Shown one piece after another: positions 63,628-64,000 of a stretch of DNA of 64,000 nucleotides (position 1 is the stretch's first letter; every line of letters begins with the position of its first letter). Under the pieces are notes generated by a model. That model saw only the letters and a program-made list of their open reading frames with translations. It was not told the DNA's origin and searched no databases. The position numbers and the translations under genes were made by a program. This DNA is from Thermoplasmata archaeon (lineage in GTDB: Archaea; Thermoplasmatota; Thermoplasmata; Lutacidiplasmatales; UBA184): the NCBI GenBank assembly GCA_021817605.1, contig JAKAUN010000015.1, forward strand, positions 1 to 64,000. Direction: 5' to 3'.

Positions 63628-64000
63628 CTACGGCTCCAGCCGGTAGCGGTCGCGCGGGAACAGGCGGCTCTCCCGGATGTTGGCGAGCCCGGCAAGTGCC
63701 TGGACCAGTCGGTCGATCCCCAGCCCCCATCCGCCGTGCGGGGGCATCCCGAAGCGGAACGCCTCGAGATAGCCGGCGAACTTCGAAGGGTCGAGCCCTG
63801 CGGAGAGGAGGTTCGCCTGGAGGCGGTCGGGGCGGTGCTCCCGGGGCCCTCCGCTCGCGATCTCAAGGCCCTTGTAGCCGAGGTCGAAGTAGCCGGTCTT
63901 CGTGGGGTCGTCGTCCCGGCGCCACGCGTAGAACGTCTGGGCCTTGACGACGGTCGGATAGTCGGTGATGAAGTAGAACGACGCCCCGAGCTCCTTGCCT
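63628..64000 (-). CDS. aspS: Aspartyl-tRNA synthetase, C-terminal part (runs off the right edge)
   Basis: About 123 C-terminal codons of a class IIb synthetase, read on the minus strand to TAG at 63628. Recognisable: FYFITDYP, GYKGLEIASGGPREHR, the AFRFGMPPHGGWGLGIDRLV motif 3 region, and the end LANIRESRLFPRDRYRLEP. This is the archaeal/eukaryotic-type AspRS pattern. Whether it is discriminating or also charges Asn cannot be told from this fragment. It is co-transcribed with mcm. It was missed in the ORF track because its start is outside. Confidence 0.93.
   Translation of the reverse strand, partial: GKELGASFYFITDYPTVVKAQTFYAWRRDDDPTKTGYFDLGYKGLEIASGGPREHRPDRLQANLLSAGLDPSKFAGYLEAFRFGMPPHGGWGLGIDRLVQALAGLANIRESRLFPRDRYRLEP

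Overview
The window is a gene-dense, high-GC archaeal chromosome segment. The archaeal signs are the 5' end of an archaeal 16S rRNA gene at the left edge, an archaeal RNA polymerase operon with an unsplit RpoB, a proteasome beta subunit, the termination factor aCPSF1, CDC48, MCM, SepF, NMD3, KEOPS Cgi121, and TATA-box promoters giving short or leaderless mRNAs. Unsplit rpoB with the GvpD-like, roadblock and V4R genes suggests a high-GC Thermoplasmatota lineage; that placement is inference and the partial 16S would test it. No IS element, prophage, CRISPR array or intein was seen.

Layout. 1-11.2 kb (minus strand): Lrp-type RAM protein, UPF0147, a tRNA-Lys with two introns, then rpoH-rpoB-rpoA1-rpoA2-rpl30e-nusA, followed by a HAD hydrolase and the 16S gene where S12/S7/elongation factors usually lie. 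11.4-20.6 kb: purS-purL, dph6, a methyltransferase, an acyl-CoA mutase catalytic subunit with isobutyryl-CoA mutase residues, folC and nth, meeting a convergent MFS gene. 20.7-27.9 kb: alaS, a GvpD/KaiC-like ATPase, a dolichol-kinase-like membrane protein, a frame-broken small gene, purE-guaAB and two small regulatory-looking genes. 28-31.5 kb: a non-classical succinate dehydrogenase (sdhA-sdhB-CCG-domain subunit). 31.7-37.1 kb: psmB, aCPSF1, an AlkP-superfamily enzyme and a glycosyltransferase. 37-42.4 kb (minus strand): mutS-mutL-PD-(D/E)XK-like gene, tRNA-Ser and an intron-containing tRNA-Gly. 42.5-45.4 kb: cupredoxin, hypothetical protein, MBL hydrolase and cgi121. 45.5-51.3 kb: CDC48 and a giant secreted, Thr/Ser/Asn-rich membrane-anchored protein. 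51.5-64 kb: rpl18e-rpl13-rps9-rpoN, PRC-barrel, GT2, V4R-roadblock, coiled-coil-HAD, HerA, sepF-aminopeptidase, DUF424-NMD3, and aspS(partial)-mcm.

The most unusual signal is in the tRNA genes. tRNA-Lys(TTT) and tRNA-Gly(TCC) each carry an intron in the T-loop, between positions 59 and 60, with well-formed bulge-helix-bulge motifs. tRNA-Lys has a second intron in the D-loop. Removing them restores canonical tRNAs. Second in interest is the mutS-mutL operon with a tightly coupled third gene showing a PD-(D/E)XK nuclease signature.

Most genes are informational or central metabolism. Many neighbours overlap by 4 nt (ATGA or GTGA), so operons can be read with good confidence. Nearly every long ORF antisense to these genes in the ORF track is a GC-driven shadow.
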